DNA of 64,000 nt from Siderastrea siderea (GCA_964030785.1 OZ034969.1:47172701-47236700); one strand, 5' to 3'. Shown: positions 1 through 12,199, counted from the stretch's first letter. The notes: generated from the sequence alone by a model not told the origin. Numbers and translations are program-made.

Positions 1-833
1 TAAATCATGATGTCTACCGTTGGATCTACCAACCACCCCTCCTGCTAATGATTAACAATTTGACTTTTACTCAACACCTTTGACTTTATTCAACAACAAC
101 ATTAAATAGTGATCGCTGAAGAGAGCTGGTCTCTTGCCAAAGGTGGTCGCACAGGAAGGTTCGACTGTAGTTAAAGTAGAGGAAATAGCATGTCAATTAA
201 ATAATTGCTAAGGTAGAAGTCCAGAAACCCATTCAATAAGATTGCATTCTGAAGTTCTTGAAATCCCTCTCTTCTGATCCTAAAACAATGTGGGCCTCAA
301 TCCAAAGAACACTGCTTGATTTCTGCGTGATGCTGTGTACTCATCTTGAAAATGACAAAGTACGAGAGACAAACCTACCTTGTTGAAGAAATTCAGGCGG
401 GTTACATATTAAATACGTTATACTAACTTGGAACCTCGTTTGTATGTTTGGTAAGCAGGAAAGGGTGAATGAGAGACGAAAACGAACAGAAGACAAGGGA
501 TTATGCTTCGCTTTGGCCGCCATTTTCTTTGGCGGCGTCGATTCGGCCACCTGGGGGTGTCAGCGGAAATATGATATCTCGCGGGAAACATGTTTTTAGA
601 AATAAAAAAGTACGCGCAAAGGTAGACTCAAGGATATATGAGAGATGGAGGCCCCGGGTCATGGGCGCCTGAGACAACTGAATTCAAAATTAAAACTCAT
701 CCTATATTAAGTTAATCCTACTTTGAATCACCTGGAACCATAATATTATTTCAGACTTGAATGAGATTGTGAGACGGGCTAAAACTGTACTTTGTAACGT
801 GGTGTTAACAAAGAAATCCTTCTACTTTTACAG
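1..833. other. intron or intergenic sequence upstream of the first visible myosin exon
   Basis: I see no exon that can be supported here. The first recognisable exon starts at 834 in phase 0, so this stretch is most simply the intron before it. Short open frames on both strands (for example around 341-672) show no recognisable domain. No repeat structure stands out. Confidence 0.5.
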
Positions 834-3800
834 GATCATCATGGCGACATTCTTGAGCAAGCCCGCGATGCATTGCTGACCAATGCAGTGATCGTTCTTC
901 AAAGATCGATTAAGAGATACTTACGTCACAGAAAACGTAATAAACAGACATGCGCAGCTGTCTTGATTCAAAAGAGTTGGAGAGGCTATCGTGATAAGAA
1001 AGCGTATCGAAAGGTTTGTCTTAAGCTTTTTTGTTTGTAATTGGCAGGTGCCATTCTGAATCACTCACTCACTAAGTTGCCATTTACTTGCTGTAATGAT
1101 TAATTTATTTTTTCTTTAAGGTTATAAAAGGAATTATAAGGTTCCAGGCTACTGTAAAAGCTCGTCTTTCATCTGCCAAGTTCAGGCGCATGCGTGAAGA
1201 TAAGCAGAGAGCGGAACAAGAAAGGCAACAGAGACTGGAACGAGAAAGACAGCAGAAGGAGAATGAAGCCAAACTCAGGAAGGTAGGAGAGCTGAAGAAC
1301 GACAAGTTGAGTGTTGTCTCAAGAAAGTAGAGATCAATACATTTCTGTCGATTCCAGAAGTGCATCGTCGTGACACCCAGCAACGAAAAGCTAGTTGACA
1401 AAACAAGTCAAAAACTAAATAGAAATAGGAGAAATAGCTTTCTCGTTGTCTAAAGGTTACATATAATGCACATTATTTATTAATAATCGTTCTGTTAAAT
1501 ACTGAAAAAGTTTAGCCTTAATATTTACCCTATCTTTGTGGACATCACCTCTATATAATTTGTAAAAGGAAGCGGTATTTCAGAGTTCACACGGTCATGG
1601 AAAGGTCATGGAAAGTCATTGAATTTGAAATTTGCATTCCAGTCATAAAAAAGGCATGAAAATTAGAAAAAAATTGTTTCGGTCATTAAAGCGTCTTGGA
1701 ATTTCGGATTTTTCCCAAAATTGTTTTTAGCTGATGATTGAAAAGTAGGAAATTTTGTGTCATGCATGAAATTGCTCAGCCAGTAGGGCATTTCACTCGT
1801 TGTTTTCACCAGTCCTCTTTTCAATTTTGAGGTCATTGAATTGGACTAATTAAAGAGTCATGGAAAAGTCATGGAACTTTCCTTCCCAGCTTCCCTGTGA
1901 ACCCTGTATTTGGTTGCAGGAAAAATATTGCTTGAGAAAGGAGTTTTTCCGTCAAAAACGAACCGCGGGTATGTCATGAATTCAGATTAATTTCTCTTTC
2001 TTCTCAAAGAAATTTATAATAGACTCTCGAGCTCCTTTAAAATCGACAGCTGAGCGGGCACACACAATTAGCTGATGTGTGTTTTAGTTAAGAGAAAATA
2101 CACGTTAAAGAAATTGTATCCCACGTAAACATTCTTTGGGCAATATCTCTCCCTGACAAGCCGTAATGATAACGTTCAAGTAAAATATAACTTTACCAGC
2201 CCAGCTTATAAGTATGTGTTTTCCTCATGTGTTTTCTTTCTAGGCGCAAGAAGAAGCAGCAGCCAAAATCCAAGAGATGTTCAGTTTTATTACAAAAGAA
2301 GAAGAAACCTACGCCGAGAAAGGTACCAGCTTCTTTAAGTATCTCTTTCATTTAACGAATCTGACCATGTGTGCAGCAGTACTATTTGGAACAATCTTTG
2401 TAAAGATACCTGCAACCACAGCACAGTGCATAGACTTCACATAGTAAGAACGGGTGATCCAGAGGGTATACTAGTTGCATGTATCGTTCTTTTTCGCCCT
2501 GTATTTTCAGACCTGCCCCGGCAGGAACTGCTTCGGTGTGCGTAGACATTTGAGAAGGGCTTCAAATTTCCGATATTAATCGAAACACACTTCTCAAGAG
2601 AAGAAAACAGTAATGAAGTAGCTTCTAAAAACCATACCCAATTCCAGACTATATTGCACAAACCTTACCCTATATCAGATAAAACCATACCGTTTGGGGC
2701 CACACACGCCTATCTAGAACCCTCGACGACCAAAACCATCAAGTGAATGAAAATGTGTTCGAGGAAAGAACCATGAACAAAGAGGGATTACTTGGCTGCT
2801 ATGTCTCTATGTCTCTATGTCTCTGTCCCTCGTCTCATTCAGGATCGAGAATGTAGACGAAGAGTTGGTCCCGCAATGTACAAGCTCTTCAAAGGTCTCG
2901 GGTGCTTGTCCTTTGTGACCTTTAAGCCATTAAGCCAGATTAAGTTTTCGACTTTTGGTGTGAACAGGTGGTTTAGGCTTCGGTAGAAAGTGACCACTTA
3001 TCAGTTGGTTGAGGGAACAATGAATGACAATAAACGGTAAATCACCGTAAATCTCAACTCAAGATCACCTGGCCTTTCTATGACCAGCTGTAGATTGCCG
3101 TCGCTGATAAGGGATTTCTTGATATCCTTGTTTTTTTGTTTTTCCTTGGCTCGAGAATCTTGCATTCCCACTTTTGTGGAAAGGGCATCCCTGACCAAGG
3201 GTGTGTACTTATCGTCTCAGAACTACTTCAAGTATCAATACTTTAAAGAAAAAATTAAAACTGCACCTGTTTATGTTAGTTTATAATGACTACGTGTAAT
3301 TTCTATTACTGTTGGAAGATATTTTTATTAGATAAAAATTATGATTGTAATTCCTGATTTATGTATTTATAGTTATTTTTCTAATAACGTAACTTGTGGC
3401 ATATGCAGAATTGCAAAGCGCTGTGGACAATTAGTGGATACGCGCTATATGAGTTGGTAAAATTTTGTTATTACCTTCCTGACCGCGAATTCTTGTGTTT
3501 GACAAGAATTTGAAATCACTTTTTGAAATTTTGTCAACAGAAGATAAGGCGAAGTCTGCGCCTGTACGTAAACCGCGTGAAACACGACAAGATTCATCTT
3601 CTTCATCATTAGGAGCAAGTCTGGTGGACCGTGTTAGAAGAATAGAGCAGTCTAATGACGTGCCAGGTTGGTGCACACACAATGATAGGATGAAGAATGT
3701 AAGCAATCAGGATATATAGGGTACAAAGTAGATACCTTGACAACCGTGAGCTGAAACAGGTATATTTCCCTTGCTGGTCCAAAGTAATATGTCAATTTTG

Positions 3801-5272
3801 GGCTGATGATTAGACAAGACGTAAGAAAACGTGAAATGGATGAAAGGTTAAAATTTTGAGGCCTGGGTAGCACTTCGCTTCCACGATTTCGAGGGATTGC
3901 CAACAACAACAGTGACAAAATGAATGGATAAAAACAAAATTCAATTTCAATTTTCAAAAATTATTAAAAATATAAGGTGTCCTCATGTCAAATGCCTACC
4001 CTGCTTCTTAGTGTGGTAAAGAGTCTAAGAAATATCAGTAAGCAACGCGCGCTTTGTTCTTAGGGGGGTCGGGCGGGGTTGTTCTCCTCCCCAGTCGTCT
4101 CTCATCTCTCTCCGCTTGCCATTTTTTCCTGCACCGATTCCTGGCTAAGAAGCCTGGACTTAAGTGAAGCACTTCAGGACTTGTCTATCAAAAAACGGTT
4201 GTGAGCTTTTCATTTTCCCTTTGCAATTTACTGGTTTAATTTCACTGGCTCTTGTTTTATGCACGAAGTACATCTGGATTAACCTTTTTAACCTTTTTTT
4301 GTTTAGCTCTTTGGAGTAACAGCCCCAGTGTTCTTAGTGGGTTTGGCCAGGTTGCACAATCCAGTTCGTCCGACCTCGCACTGACATTGACAGCACTGAT
4401 ACTTGGACTAGCGTGTCAGGGATCTGCTAATGAGGATCAAGAGACGTCATCCCCTGACGAGACTAAGACGAGGTAAATTATTAGAGTATACTTGAAAATT
4501 ATTCACCTAACTGGAGGTAAATATCTCCCATTTTTGACCGACACTGAGGTGAATAATCGTTTTAGCACATACCAAACCAGTGGATAGCCAGCACCAAATA
4601 GTTCCTCTTTTTCCTAGAAATCATGGAAAACTCGTGGGCAAAATGCAGTAATATATATGCCGGGAGGTGAAGAGCATGTACTACCCCGAGTTTGTGTAGC
4701 CAATCAGAGCACGCGAAAAGAGCTATCCACTGGTTTGGTGTATACTTAAAGCTATGAGCTGTTTTAATTTGATGCCAAAAGCATAACAGATGTAATAATA
4801 TGTTAGTTCGCCTGTGGCATTTGCGACACAATGGTCAAATCTTCACGTTTGTATTTTTTGGTCCTATTTCATTTTGTGTCATTTGACACAGCACTGCACA
4901 TTGTCTCCTTTCACCCAACTAAAGGAACCAGCAACCCATATCATGGGCGTGAAAACGTGCATTCCTTACTCCATGTTTCACAGTTTACGACAATGTTTGT
5001 AAATGGCTCGTTACGCAAGGTCTCGGCTCTTTATACTCCAGTACAGTGTCATATACCTGTCGTTGTGACGTCATAACTTTGGTTGAATTCAAAAAAAGTC
5101 TTAAAAAAGTTTCAAAAAGTGCTTTACTACATAATGAATGATTAAGGTAAAATACTTCACTGATGTATTTTGATTGTACACGTCTTATAGGGAGCCAGAA
5201 TTTGTGTCGCCGTTAAGAACAAAGCCTAAGGGCCCTCAGGGATCACTCCGATGGCGCTCTGACCAGTCATAG
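834..5272 (+). CDS. unconventional myosin, 3' end (lever-arm IQ motifs and short tail), partial
   Basis: Six joined exons: 834-1013, 1121-1282, 2244-2322, 3541-3666, 4307-4472, 5191-5272 (stop TAG 5270-5272). All junctions are GT-AG and the phases agree (0,0,1,1,2). The first exon opens with DHHGDILEQARDALL, the end of a myosin converter domain running into the lever arm, followed by three IQ-like motifs including VLIQKSWRGYRDKKAYRK; these bind calmodulin-type light chains in the family. Exon 2 ends in a charged single-helix-like stretch rich in E, R and Q, as in class VII/X/XV myosins. The last two exons give a serine-rich and then basic tail with no MyTH4 or FERM domain. The motor domain must lie upstream of the window. 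The first four exons are secure; exons 5 and 6 rest only on phase and splice sites. Class assignment is uncertain. Confidence 0.72.
1581..1906. mobile_element. MITE-like element in myosin intron, TATTT duplication
   Basis: The ends are inverted: CAGAGTTCACACGG on the left and the complement of CAGGGTTCACAGGG on the right. The element is flanked on both sides by TATTT (1576-1580 and 1907-1911). Inside, the phrase GTCATGGAAA recurs near both ends. No coding capacity. It lies between myosin exons 2 and 3. Confidence 0.6.
4494..4747. repeat. fold-back repeat, family A copy 1
   Basis: Two adjacent inverted-repeat modules. Module one runs from ATTATTCACCT (about 4498) to AGGTGAATAAT (about 4558). 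Module two runs from ACCAAACCAGTGGATAG (about 4570) to CTATCCACTGGTTTGG (about 4723). The same two-module layout, with the internal phrase GCCAGCACCAAATAGTTCCT, recurs at 33950-34262 and 40823-41232, so this is a dispersed family. It lies in the last myosin intron. Confidence 0.6.
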
Positions 5273-5451
5273 ATGGATTCTCATCATCGGTGAGAAGAGA
5301 ATAACTGAGTACGCATTGAATCTGGAGAGATGTACTGGCAAACACAATCGTGTGCCGCCTTCACTGATGGAGAACTGCGTGTACGGTGAACTAAACAAGA
5401 AGACCGAGAAGCACCAAGTAGGCAAAAGGAAGGAGATAGAAACGAATGGAC

Positions 5452-5457
5452 AATAAA
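5452..5457 (+). terminator. poly(A) signal AATAAA of the myosin gene
   Basis: A canonical AATAAA lies 180 bases after the myosin stop codon, which supports 5191-5272 as the terminal exon. Cleavage site not determined. Confidence 0.45.
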
Positions 5458-5768
5458 GATTGATTAAACTTTGGGGTTGGCACATGATGAAAATCGAAAG
5501 AGAGATAACATGAAAAAATTCGAATTCATAAAAGATTCACCTTAGATTTGAAAATAGTATTGGAGACAATTACTCCCAGGGCTGGACCGAGCTTTCAAAC
5601 TTTTCATTTTCATGCCAAATGCTTAAGTAGAACCTCATAATTTAGAGATTCGTTGGTAAGTAAATTCACCACAGATTCGGTTCAAATGGGTTCAAGGCCG
5701 CTAAAAAAGACCTTTATGAGAATTTTAAACAGAAAGGTCTTATTGGAATTTTAAAAGCGTAAGTGTTT

Positions 5769-5988
5769 CAAATTACTATGGCACCGTTTTCGCCACCAGG
5801 ATATAGGCTGAGTGGATGTTGCTCCAAATTACTAAGGCACCATTATCGCCACCAGGATATAGGCCGTGTGGATGCAGTTCAAATTACTAAGGCACCATTA
5901 TCGCCAACAGGATATAGGCCGTGTGGATGCAGTTCAAAATTACTAAGGCACCATTATCGCCAACAGGATATAGGCCGTGTGGATGCAG
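5769..5988. repeat. tandem repeat, four copies of 56 bp
   Basis: Copies begin at about 5769, 5825, 5881 and 5937, each starting AAATTACTAWGGCACC and containing GGATATAGGC. The first copy is the most diverged; the last two are nearly identical. The period of 56 is not a multiple of three, so the reading frame shifts from copy to copy and coding use is unlikely. Confidence 0.85.
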
Positions 5989-6188
5989 TGTTATGTTGAG
6001 CAGGGTTCCTTGTGTCGCGTTCAAATTGCGACACAAGTTGCATGAAAAAGTGCCTGGTGTCAAATTACTGTGCACAGCGGACGTTCCCGAAGTTTCACCG
6101 TTCCATTGATCGTTGCGAGAGGTAGAACTTGGCTTATTCTTTTCACAGCGATTAAAGCAACGAAAAATGCGAGACTTGTAAATTGTAA

Positions 6189-6320
6189 GGGCCTGGCTAA
6201 ACTAGGAAACAATGTGCGGAAACATTGTTTCCAGGCATGTTTCCTTGGGTGGCTAAACTGGAAAACATTTGCGTCTGCAGCAATGTTTCCGCAACAATGT
6301 TTCCTAGTTTAGCCAGGCCC
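6189..6320. mobile_element. PIF/Harbinger-like MITE (132 bp) with TAA target duplication
   Basis: The element begins GGGCCTGGCTAAACTAGGAA and ends with its reverse complement, giving terminal inverted repeats of about 27 bp with an ACATTGTTTCC inner extension. It is flanked by TAA on both sides (6186-6188 and 6321-6323). A 3-bp TWA duplication is the signature of PIF/Harbinger elements. No coding capacity, so it would be mobilised in trans. Confidence 0.75.
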
Positions 6321-8189
6321 TAATATTGCATTGTGTGTCCCGGCCCTAGATTTCAAGCAGCGTTGCGTTCAGTCTGCTAATAAGAACACTGTTGAATAAG
6401 CCCAAATCAATAACCCTCATTTGGCATTAAACTATGCTCTGAATTATGCTCTTGACCGTTCGGATGTCTACTATTGGACCGATAAAGCCAAACGCTTGAG
6501 CAAACGACGTATCCAAGCATATAATTACTTAAAATATCTGCTCTTAGAGACCGTCTTTCCCTCTCTACCTCTCTACACTCTAGAGAAATGGTTAGGTTCA
6601 CGGAAAAAACGACCACTAACTTTAGCGATTTCGACAGTTTGTAACGAGTTAAAAAAAAAATCGTTCCGTCACTTTAAATTCAATTTTAGATGGTGAATGG
6701 TTTTACATGGAATCTCTAAATTAAATTGCCGCGAAGAACATTTGAGCCTAAGATGTGTTTTTTTTTTTTGTTTTTTTTTTTTTTTTTTGGCTGTTTGAAG
6801 TCAGTTGAAGAAGGCAATTTATTTAAAGAAACTGCTTCGCAGCTTGTGTCCGAACGCTTATTTGCTCTGCACCGGTGGTTTTGCATGGTGGCTGTATTTT
6901 GTTAGTACACGCTGTTCATAACGGAATGTAAACAATTGTTATTTTATCTGTGGGAGATTTTAGCGTCGTCATTTAGGAACATCTGTCTTCTTTATTCCTG
7001 CAGAAATGAATGTGCAGTCGAAATATAGATACTGTAAAGCATTCCTGGTTCAAAATTTGTTACCGTAAGCCATTAGTGCGTGATCCGGTCCGATGCTTAC
7101 TGATTTATAGAAGGCAATGAGCCGCACTATAGTTCTCATTAACTGTTTCCTACAAAACTGAAAATAAAGGTTAATCCAGTTAAAACTCGTAATTGAATTG
7201 AGCAAAGAAAATGGATGTTCCATTAATGCCGACATTTCGAGGCAGCACAAATAGATGTTGAATTGTTCAACTGACCAGTAGAAATGTGACAAGAAAAAAA
7301 AAAACAGACAAGCAAAAGTTTTCTGGTCTTCAATTGCGAAGCAAACACAAGCTGCCGAAGTAAAGATTCCGTACAGAAGATTCGTTTCTCAATAATCCTA
7401 TGAGCTCTCGTGCTTGTTTCGCTAGTCTAAGGTTTTTGTTTTGTTTTGTTTTGTTTTTTGTGTCCCTGTCCAGCTCTGCACATTCACTCACCGGAAAGCG
7501 CCGCGAAGTGCATAAAAAGTTTTTACGTTAGCACATGTTGCAGGGGATCTGAGTACCTGCTGATTGAAATGCGAGTTAAATACGCTGTAGATTTGAAGTC
7601 GAGAACGAGATCCTGTAAAACGCGCTGAACAATAAAATTTATGGTAGATTGTGTTTTGGGGCAAAACTCTCAGGAGGGTATTGTAGCATGGGCATTTACA
7701 AATACTTGCAGCGTGAAACATTTGTACCTAATTCTGCCGTCCACGCGAGAAAACACTTGCGTCCAAGAAGGAAAAGATGTTTCTCAAGAAGGCACTTGCT
7801 CTCGTTACCGAAATCCTTGTTGTAGTTAATTTTTATCCCCATACGTATCATAAACTAAAGCAAAAGTTTATTTTCTTGTGACCGTTAATGTCATTTAAAA
7901 GAAGTCTACAAATGTTTTAAGAAAAACTGGCCTTGAATATTACACAGTGGAAACTGTCGCAAGGTCCGTGTACGACAGTGCAAATGGCATAGTAGCACAA
8001 ATGATTTACTGTAAATTGCACATAGCCTCATTTAACGAATTCCTTATACATATCTGGATTTGAGCTTACTACAGATTGTCGTCTCCTTCCTCAATTTTGA
8101 GGTCATATTAAAAAAGCTGATAAAGAATTGTAAAGAAATTTGCCTTTGAAAGTATAAAGCCATGTGCAAAGATAATCGTTCTTGTGTAT

Positions 8190-8965
8190 CATTATGTGTA
8201 AATTTTTCTCCCTTCTGTGGCGTTGCTACGCCCAAGAATTAAATCACCAGTTAATTGCGTGCAAATGCGTTTGAACAGCTCAATAGAGCAACCATCAATC
8301 GATCTGCGGGGTAAAATTGAGCAAAACCTTTCATACCTAACTTTAATTCCATGTACATGTAAGAGAGTTGTTTTTCTTTTTGTAGTGTAATCTCGCGCAA
8401 AAATTATCGAAGGAAGTGTTGAATAAGAAACGATGGAAACCGTTGCAGATCTTGACAAGCATATACGATGGTTCAGTCGCAACTACCGAAAAAATGTTGG
8501 AGTTATAGTCAAATTGCTCTCAAATATCTTGAACTTGCTAAACATTAGTTTCCCTTGTTTATTTGAGTCACCTAAGAGTGATTTTATCTAACCAGTGAAA
8601 TAGATACTAAACTATTAGGCACTATTACTCACAAATTCTGTTGTTGGCTTTTGTTCACTATTAGAAATTAATTATTAGATGCTGATTGATGGGTTAAGTA
8701 AAACCATTAAAAAATGCTGATTAAAAAATAGAAATAAAATAATTAATTTGTCTGCAGAGGAATTTTAGAATCCATGTGGCATTGTCAGTAAAATTCTAGT
8801 TATTGTGTATAACTGTGTTTACTTTTCTCCGTTTTGCGGAGTTGCTATGCAAAGGCACGAGGAGAAACATTTGTGATACAACCACCAGTTAATAATGTGC
8901 AAATGAGTTTAAAACCACTCAATGCAGCAACCGTTCATTGATCTGCGGGGTGGCTTGAAGAAAGT
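8190..8965. repeat. imperfect direct repeat, two copies about 620 bp apart
   Basis: The segments around 8190-8330 and 8815-8965 share GTTGCTA, CACCAGTTAAT, GTGCAAATG and GATCTGCGGGG in the same order and spacing. The space between holds nothing recognisable. Confidence 0.5.
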
Positions 8966-9895
8966 GAAGTGGTCTAAGTGGACGTTATGTCAAACTGGCA
9001 AACTTGAATTCGATTTTTTTTTTCAGCCAAGCGCTCTTAGTATCTTGTCCTAAAGAGGCGTACCCTAGCCGGCAAATTAAACATTTCCAAAGTCCAATTC
9101 CATCTGGAATCCGTGGACGAATAGCCACTCTGTGGAGATGCCACTGCAAATTCCGATTTAATATTTTTTTTAAGTTTTTTATTCATTTTAACTGTTTGAC
9201 CTTTTAGTAGGTGATTTATCTCTTATGTGAGGAAAAGACATTTGCTCCCGAAAATTAAGGTTTGGTTGGTTTGTTAAGAGTCTATAAGCTTTGCGGTACG
9301 TGGCCTCTGCAGTTGCTATTTAGCACGATTATAATATACTTCAAAACGGGTCTACCTGCCAAGCCAACCCTTAAATTAACAGCACCCCCTCTACAATAAT
9401 TAAAAGCTAACTAAGAACTTGAATGAAGACTTGACATAGCAAATGAAACCCTATTAACAGGTTGCAAACCTCAAAGTACAAGAAGCAATATTGGAAACCA
9501 GTTTGAAGTTACAAGTAATTTTTTATCAGCATGGTGCTTTGATTAACATTTACCACCTGGTTAAGTAAAACGCTATTTAAATCCGTAGATTTGCGTAGAC
9601 CTTTGCAGTGCAACGAGGCGTCAGTTTAGTAAAGACACTGAAAAATTTACTATACTGTTTATCAGGGTGTCTTTCGGAACACGTCTTTCACATTGTCACT
9701 TCTTCTAGAGATTAGCACTCAATATAACAGACTTGTCTAAATCTAGACTTCTCCTGGAAGGGGATTTGTGGAGTTAACCGTTCTGCTGTTGTCACGCCCC
9801 GTAACTGCAACACTTGAGGAGGTAGAACTTCGGACTCGGAACCGAGTTTAATCACAAGGGGCCTCAAGGACTACCTGTCCGTTTGAGAAAAAGAA

Positions 9896-11119
9896 ATGAA
9901 CTTTTCAGAAGAAAAGGGGATGAATTTGACAGGCAACCAAACTCAAACTGACGCTAGTGATATGGCGTTCATCAGAAACGGTAACGGGTTCCAATTGCCC
10001 TATTACAAAGAAGCACAATGGTTAGAGATCCTTCGACTGACCTTCCAAGTCCTTCTCGCTTCTGTCGGCGTAGCGGGCAATGTGATTGTATGCCTCGTCA
10101 TCACCTTTCAACCTCAAATGCATACAGTTATCAACTACTTCATCAGAAACCTCGCCATAGCCGATTTGGGAATTCTGCTCATGTCGTTCCCATTGGCGGT
10201 CATCAAGGAACAGGTACCGTATCATTGGCCCCTGGGGGAATGCTTTTGCCGGTACGTTGTCCCCTTGTCCGATATATTTTTCGGAGTGTCTGTATGGTCA
10301 ATCACCCTTATTGCTGTTGATCGCTACGGAGCTATAGTCCGGGGGGTTCTTCCCAAGCGCGGAGCAGCCGTGTTCAAGTCAGCGCGCTGGAGAATGGCCG
10401 GTGTTTGGACGCTGTCGTTCCTAGTCATCTCTCTGCCGTTGTATTTTGTCATGGATTTCATCGATTATCGGCCAGCTTTCGACATGGTTGATTGCTCTCC
10501 AAAATGGCCAAACACCGAGGAAGGAGACGAGATGAGGCAAATCTACATGCTCGGTTTAACCGTGTTCTGGTATATTCTACCGTTCGGAATTATTACTGCA
10601 ACTTTCTGCAGTATTTCACGAAAGCTTCGTGCTAGCAGCAAATTTAACAGGTCAATGCGAAAAGAGTACGACGAGGTTGACGAACAAAGCGTTCGAAAAA
10701 GGTTACGCGAACGACAAAACAGCAAAGCCAGAAAAATTTTAATCCCGGTCGTTGTAGTTTTCGCCGTCACCATGTTACCTCTTAACGTTTTTCGTCTCGT
10801 TGTATTGTACTGGAAGGAAATCGTTCTGCATAAGTACCTCTGGGTCTATTACAATATCTGCGTGATTTTCGTCATCGCAAATTCGTCGGCTAACTTTTTC
10901 ATTTATTCTCTGGTAAGTGAGGAGTTCCGTCAAAATTTCAAACGCTTTTTCTTTCGGAATTCGGGTATGCCCTCTCACAGCGTGACAGAAAGAACACTTC
11001 GCAGTCCATTAAGTCGCAGTCCGGTAAATTTAAGCCCGTTAACTCTCAGTCCTTCAAACGGACGAAATGAAGAAAGCAACGAGGCTAGAAACAACAATAA
11101 AGAGGAAACTTTGATGTAA
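9896..11119 (+). CDS. class A (rhodopsin-like) G-protein-coupled receptor, intronless
   Basis: A single 407-aa open frame with seven hydrophobic segments. An in-frame TGA (9884-9886) just upstream fixes the start. N-glycosylation sites NFS (2), NLT (10) and NQT (14) lie in the outer N-terminus. Class A marks: GN in TM1 (61-62), NLAIADLG in TM2 (Asp90), Cys116/118 before TM3 and Cys200 in loop 2 for the disulfide, DRY at 142-144, and a long basic loop 3 (about 242-281). Two key motifs are altered: the TM6 CWLP position reads TMLP (292-295), so the toggle Trp is Met, and TM7 NPxxY reads NFFIY (333-337). The C-tail (about 365-390) has four Ser-Pro repeats, likely phosphorylation sites. It resembles the peptide and amine receptor-like orphan GPCRs that are numerous and often intronless in cnidarians. 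The ligand cannot be assigned. Confidence 0.93.
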   Translation: MNFSEEKGMNLTGNQTQTDASDMAFIRNGNGFQLPYYKEAQWLEILRLTFQVLLASVGVAGNVIVCLVITFQPQMHTVINYFIRNLAIADLGILLMSFPLAVIKEQVPYHWPLGECFCRYVVPLSDIFFGVSVWSITLIAVDRYGAIVRGVLPKRGAAVFKSARWRMAGVWTLSFLVISLPLYFVMDFIDYRPAFDMVDCSPKWPNTEEGDEMRQIYMLGLTVFWYILPFGIITATFCSISRKLRASSKFNRSMRKEYDEVDEQSVRKRLRERQNSKARKILIPVVVVFAVTMLPLNVFRLVVLYWKEIVLHKYLWVYYNICVIFVIANSSANFFIYSLVSEEFRQNFKRFFFRNSGMPSHSVTERTLRSPLSRSPVNLSPLTLSPSNGRNEESNEARNNNKEETLM

Positions 11120-11463
11120 ATATCGAAAAACAGACTTTTCTTCTTTGATATAACATTTGAAAGTTGTATGAAAAATGTCTCCTCGAGCAGCATTGAGACC
11201 GTCAATTGTGAACGTTTTTGGAAGCTACAGTAGTTTAATCATAAGCGTTAAAGGGATCTTTTGATAGTTATCGGCCAGCAATGTTTAAATTCTAGCGAGC
11301 CTAACTTCTGTAAACTGTAGCAAGTCTACATATCGAAGTAGCAAAGGAAATAATTTAATGAGCCAAATAGATCTCATGTTAAGGAAAGACACTGATGCAA
11401 TCGGCGCTGAAACGGTCAAGGTACGACGGATCTTTCCTCTGCGGGCTCCAACAGTTTGGATGA

Positions 11464-11469
11464 AATAAA
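11464..11469 (+). terminator. poly(A) signal AATAAA of the GPCR gene
   Basis: AATAAA lies 345 bases after the GPCR stop codon and is the first canonical signal downstream on the + strand that I see. Confidence 0.45.
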
Positions 11470-11907
11470 AAGGTGTTCTTTCCACAACGTTTTAAGCTTA
11501 ACAAACCGGGCTTAAGTTCTGTAGAACTTAGAAAAACTTCAATAGATCTTTTAGGGCGCTCGTTTTTTAAAGAACTTTGCCGACACGGATCAAGACCAAA
11601 GCAAGATACATCAAACTATTTTAGATGAGGTTTTCTCATCATCATGGAACTTATCCTGCTGCAAGCGTACTAACTATCTTTAGAAGAAGTGTTTCAACGA
11701 GTAAGTGGACGTTAGAAGTTATTATCATTGCTATTCAAATGCTGCGATCAGTTTATTTAAGTAATTGTATTTTATAGTTTTACTTTACTCGTACTGACTC
11801 TAGAAGCATTATCAGCTACTCTATAGTCCGAGTGGAAATGAAGCTACGTTATGCAATCAGATCTGTTTGGACTGTTTGCCCTGCAGTCGCATCATTAATA
11901 TATTTAA

Positions 11908-12009
11908 CAATTAGATTATGAGCTCGAGATTTCTATCGCGTGATAGTTGATGAGGCCGAAGGCCGAATCAACTATCACGCATAGAAATCGAGAGCGAATA
12001 ATCTAATTG
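11908..12009. mobile_element. 102-bp near-perfect hairpin (MITE-like)
   Basis: The stretch from CAATTAGATTAT to ATAATCTAATTG is one long inverted repeat with a short central loop around GAGGCCGAAGGCCGA. The arms carry ATTTCTATCGCGTGATAGTT and its complement. No coding capacity. Confidence 0.65.
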
Positions 12010-12012
12010 TTT

Positions 12013-12196
12013 TAGTATAAATCTACTAGACGTTCAAAACTTAACAGCAGACACTACATGTTTTTATTGAAAAATGATATGAATAGGTCACACTGCAGGC
12101 GGAAAACACTCTACTCACTATCTACAACAGAATAGATAGTGAGTAGCGTAGCCAATCAGAGAACAGCATTAGTGATAGAACGCTAGTAGATTTATA

Positions 12197-12199
<3 letters not shown>
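12013..12199. mobile_element. MITE-like element with TAGTATAAATCTACTAG ends
   Basis: Terminal inverted repeats: TAGTATAAATCTACTAG at 12013 and its complement ending at 12199. An inner hairpin built on CTACTCACTATCTA lies at about 12110-12146. It abuts the previous hairpin and the (AT)n tract. Confidence 0.6.

Larger units (their letters stand above)
5273..9895. other. intergenic region between the myosin and GPCR genes
   Basis: No exon can be supported. Contents seen: a poly(A) signal (5452), a 56-bp tandem repeat (5769-5988), a Harbinger-like MITE (6189-6320), a T-rich run (about 6758-6788), and an imperfect direct repeat (about 8190-8330 and 8815-8965). Open frames such as 6421-6696 on the + strand match no family I recognise. 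Confidence 0.6.
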
